Source: an uncultured SAR116 cluster alpha proteobacterium (GTDB taxonomy: Bacteria > Pseudomonadota > Alphaproteobacteria > Puniceispirillales > Marisalimonadaceae). Taken from it: a stretch of 64,000 nt of DNA. Of the stretch, positions 63,375-64,000 are shown one piece after another (the first letter of the stretch is position 1; every line of letters starts with the position of its first letter). The position numbers were made by a program, and so were the translations under genes. The stretch lies in contig CACMNV010000002.1 of NCBI GenBank assembly GCA_902615025.1, positions 106,868-170,867 of the forward strand, given 5' to 3'. Below the pieces are notes generated by a model. The model was not told the origin of the DNA. It saw nothing but the letters and a program-made list of their open reading frames with translations, and made no database searches.

Positions 63375-64000
63375 ATGAATTCTGATGTAAAAAACAAAAA
63401 AAATATAAGATTTGTTGCTTTAAAAATATGGGAATTGCTTTTTATTAAAAAAAATAAACTGAGTGACATTTTTAGAAATGATAAATCTTTTAATAGCTTA
63501 AATTCCAAAGATAGATCATTTATCTACTTTTTAATCCATTTGGCATTGAGGAATCATAATCAAATAAAATTCTTTCTTAAAAAGTTTATTAAAAAACAAG
63601 TTAGTAAAAACTTATACTTTTTAGATGGAATTCTCTTATTAGGTACAGCAGAAATTATTTGGTCAAGAACACCACACTATGCAGTTTTAAACTCGTACGT
63701 GGATTTATCAAAAATTCTTTGTGGGGTGAAATATTCAGGCTTCATTAATGCTGTTCTACAAAACATAGTTAGACAAAAAGACAACCTATCTTCAAGTAAT
63801 TGGGATATAAAAAACAATTATCCAAAATGGATGTTAAATAGTTGGGAAAAACAATATGGAAAAATAAAAACAACAAAAATGTTAAAAGTTTTAAACAAAG
63901 AACCTTACTTAGACATAATTTGCTCTAAAAAAATGAATATTGAAATGAAAAATAATTTAATAAAATTTTTAGATGGGCATGAAATTCATCTAAATGTAAT
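63375..64000 (+). CDS. rsmB: 16S rRNA (cytosine967-C5)-methyltransferase, N-terminal part (partial)
   Basis: Open from ATG 63375 to the window end (208 codons seen), so it is absent from the ORF track. The N-terminus is a NusB-like RNA-binding domain: DRSFIYFLIHLALRNHNQ near residue 50, LDGILLLGTAEIIWSRTPHYAVLNSYVDL near 85 and KYSGFINAVLQNIVRQKD near 125. The linker NNYPKWMLNSWEKQYG near residue 150 leads to the methyltransferase domain, which lies beyond the window. It is divergent from the DUF1674 gene. Confidence 0.9.
   Translation, partial: MNSDVKNKKNIRFVALKIWELLFIKKNKLSDIFRNDKSFNSLNSKDRSFIYFLIHLALRNHNQIKFFLKKFIKKQVSKNLYFLDGILLLGTAEIIWSRTPHYAVLNSYVDLSKILCGVKYSGFINAVLQNIVRQKDNLSSSNWDIKNNYPKWMLNSWEKQYGKIKTTKMLKVLNKEPYLDIICSKKMNIEMKNNLIKFLDGHEIHLNV

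Overview
The window is a gene-dense, strongly AT-rich chromosomal segment from a marine alphaproteobacterium with a streamlined genome. Three things support this. Most gene gaps are under 30 bp, or the genes overlap by a few bases. There are typical alphaproteobacterial blocks: aa3 oxidase with ctaB/ctaG/SURF1/thrC/M16, split b and b' ATP synthase subunits, ispH-thrB-rnhA, a full ccm set, and DUF1491 plus DUF1674. There is also a proteorhodopsin with a retinal pathway. The lifestyle resembles SAR11 or the HIMB59/AEGEAN-169 type, but I cannot fix the lineage without a phylogeny. I see no rRNA, tRNA, CRISPR, phage or insertion sequence, and no gene-free stretch reaches 300 bp.

Layout. 0-6 kb: ribF end, ileS, lspA, a DUF3035/BamF-like lipoprotein, mutL. 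6-10 kb: rsmD, rluB, tadA, purD, xseA. 10-18 kb: envelope genes (lpxL, lpxK, waaA, a DUF374 acyltransferase, an MsbA-like exporter), a tyrosine phosphatase and pmbA. 18-25 kb: argC, a gene resembling a gamma-glutamylcyclotransferase fold, then proteorhodopsin and crtI-crtB-crtY-blh. 25-29.5 kb: ubiA, rsmE, gshA, tldD. 29.5-38 kb: the cytochrome c oxidase cluster, thrC and an M16 peptidase. 38-43.8 kb: yqgE, a DsbD/ScsB-like protein, peroxiredoxin, rnhA, thrB, ispH and an orphan lipoprotein. 43.8-51.1 kb: the F0 genes of ATP synthase, a chimeric CoA-transferase/SMC gene, and a long acnB. 51.3-57.5 kb: ccmABCDEFGHI. 57.5-64 kb: yciB, dusA, a small catabolic module (enolase-superfamily enzyme, oxalyl-CoA-synthetase-like ligase, PanE-like reductase), DUF1491, DUF1674 and the start of rsmB.

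The genes combine into an energy-conserving unit. Cytochrome c maturation and aa3 oxidase build the proton gradient in respiration, proteorhodopsin (predicted blue-tuned, Gln at the spectral position) adds light-driven proton pumping, and the F0 sector uses the gradient. The retinal pathway is complete from GGPP to retinal, but no GGPP synthase is in the window.

The strongest anomaly is the 704-residue ORF at 46190-48304. Its first ~108 residues are the start of a family III CoA-transferase. The rest is the hinge-to-C-terminus half of an SMC condensin, and the SMC Walker A half is missing. It is either a real deletion fusion or an assembly chimera. Other points of interest are the proteorhodopsin leader (sigma70-like promoter, two overlapping dyads, strong SD), the terminator between the opsin and its chromophore genes, terminator-like hairpins inside convergent gene ends, and -10 boxes placed so close to ATG that transcripts would be leaderless.
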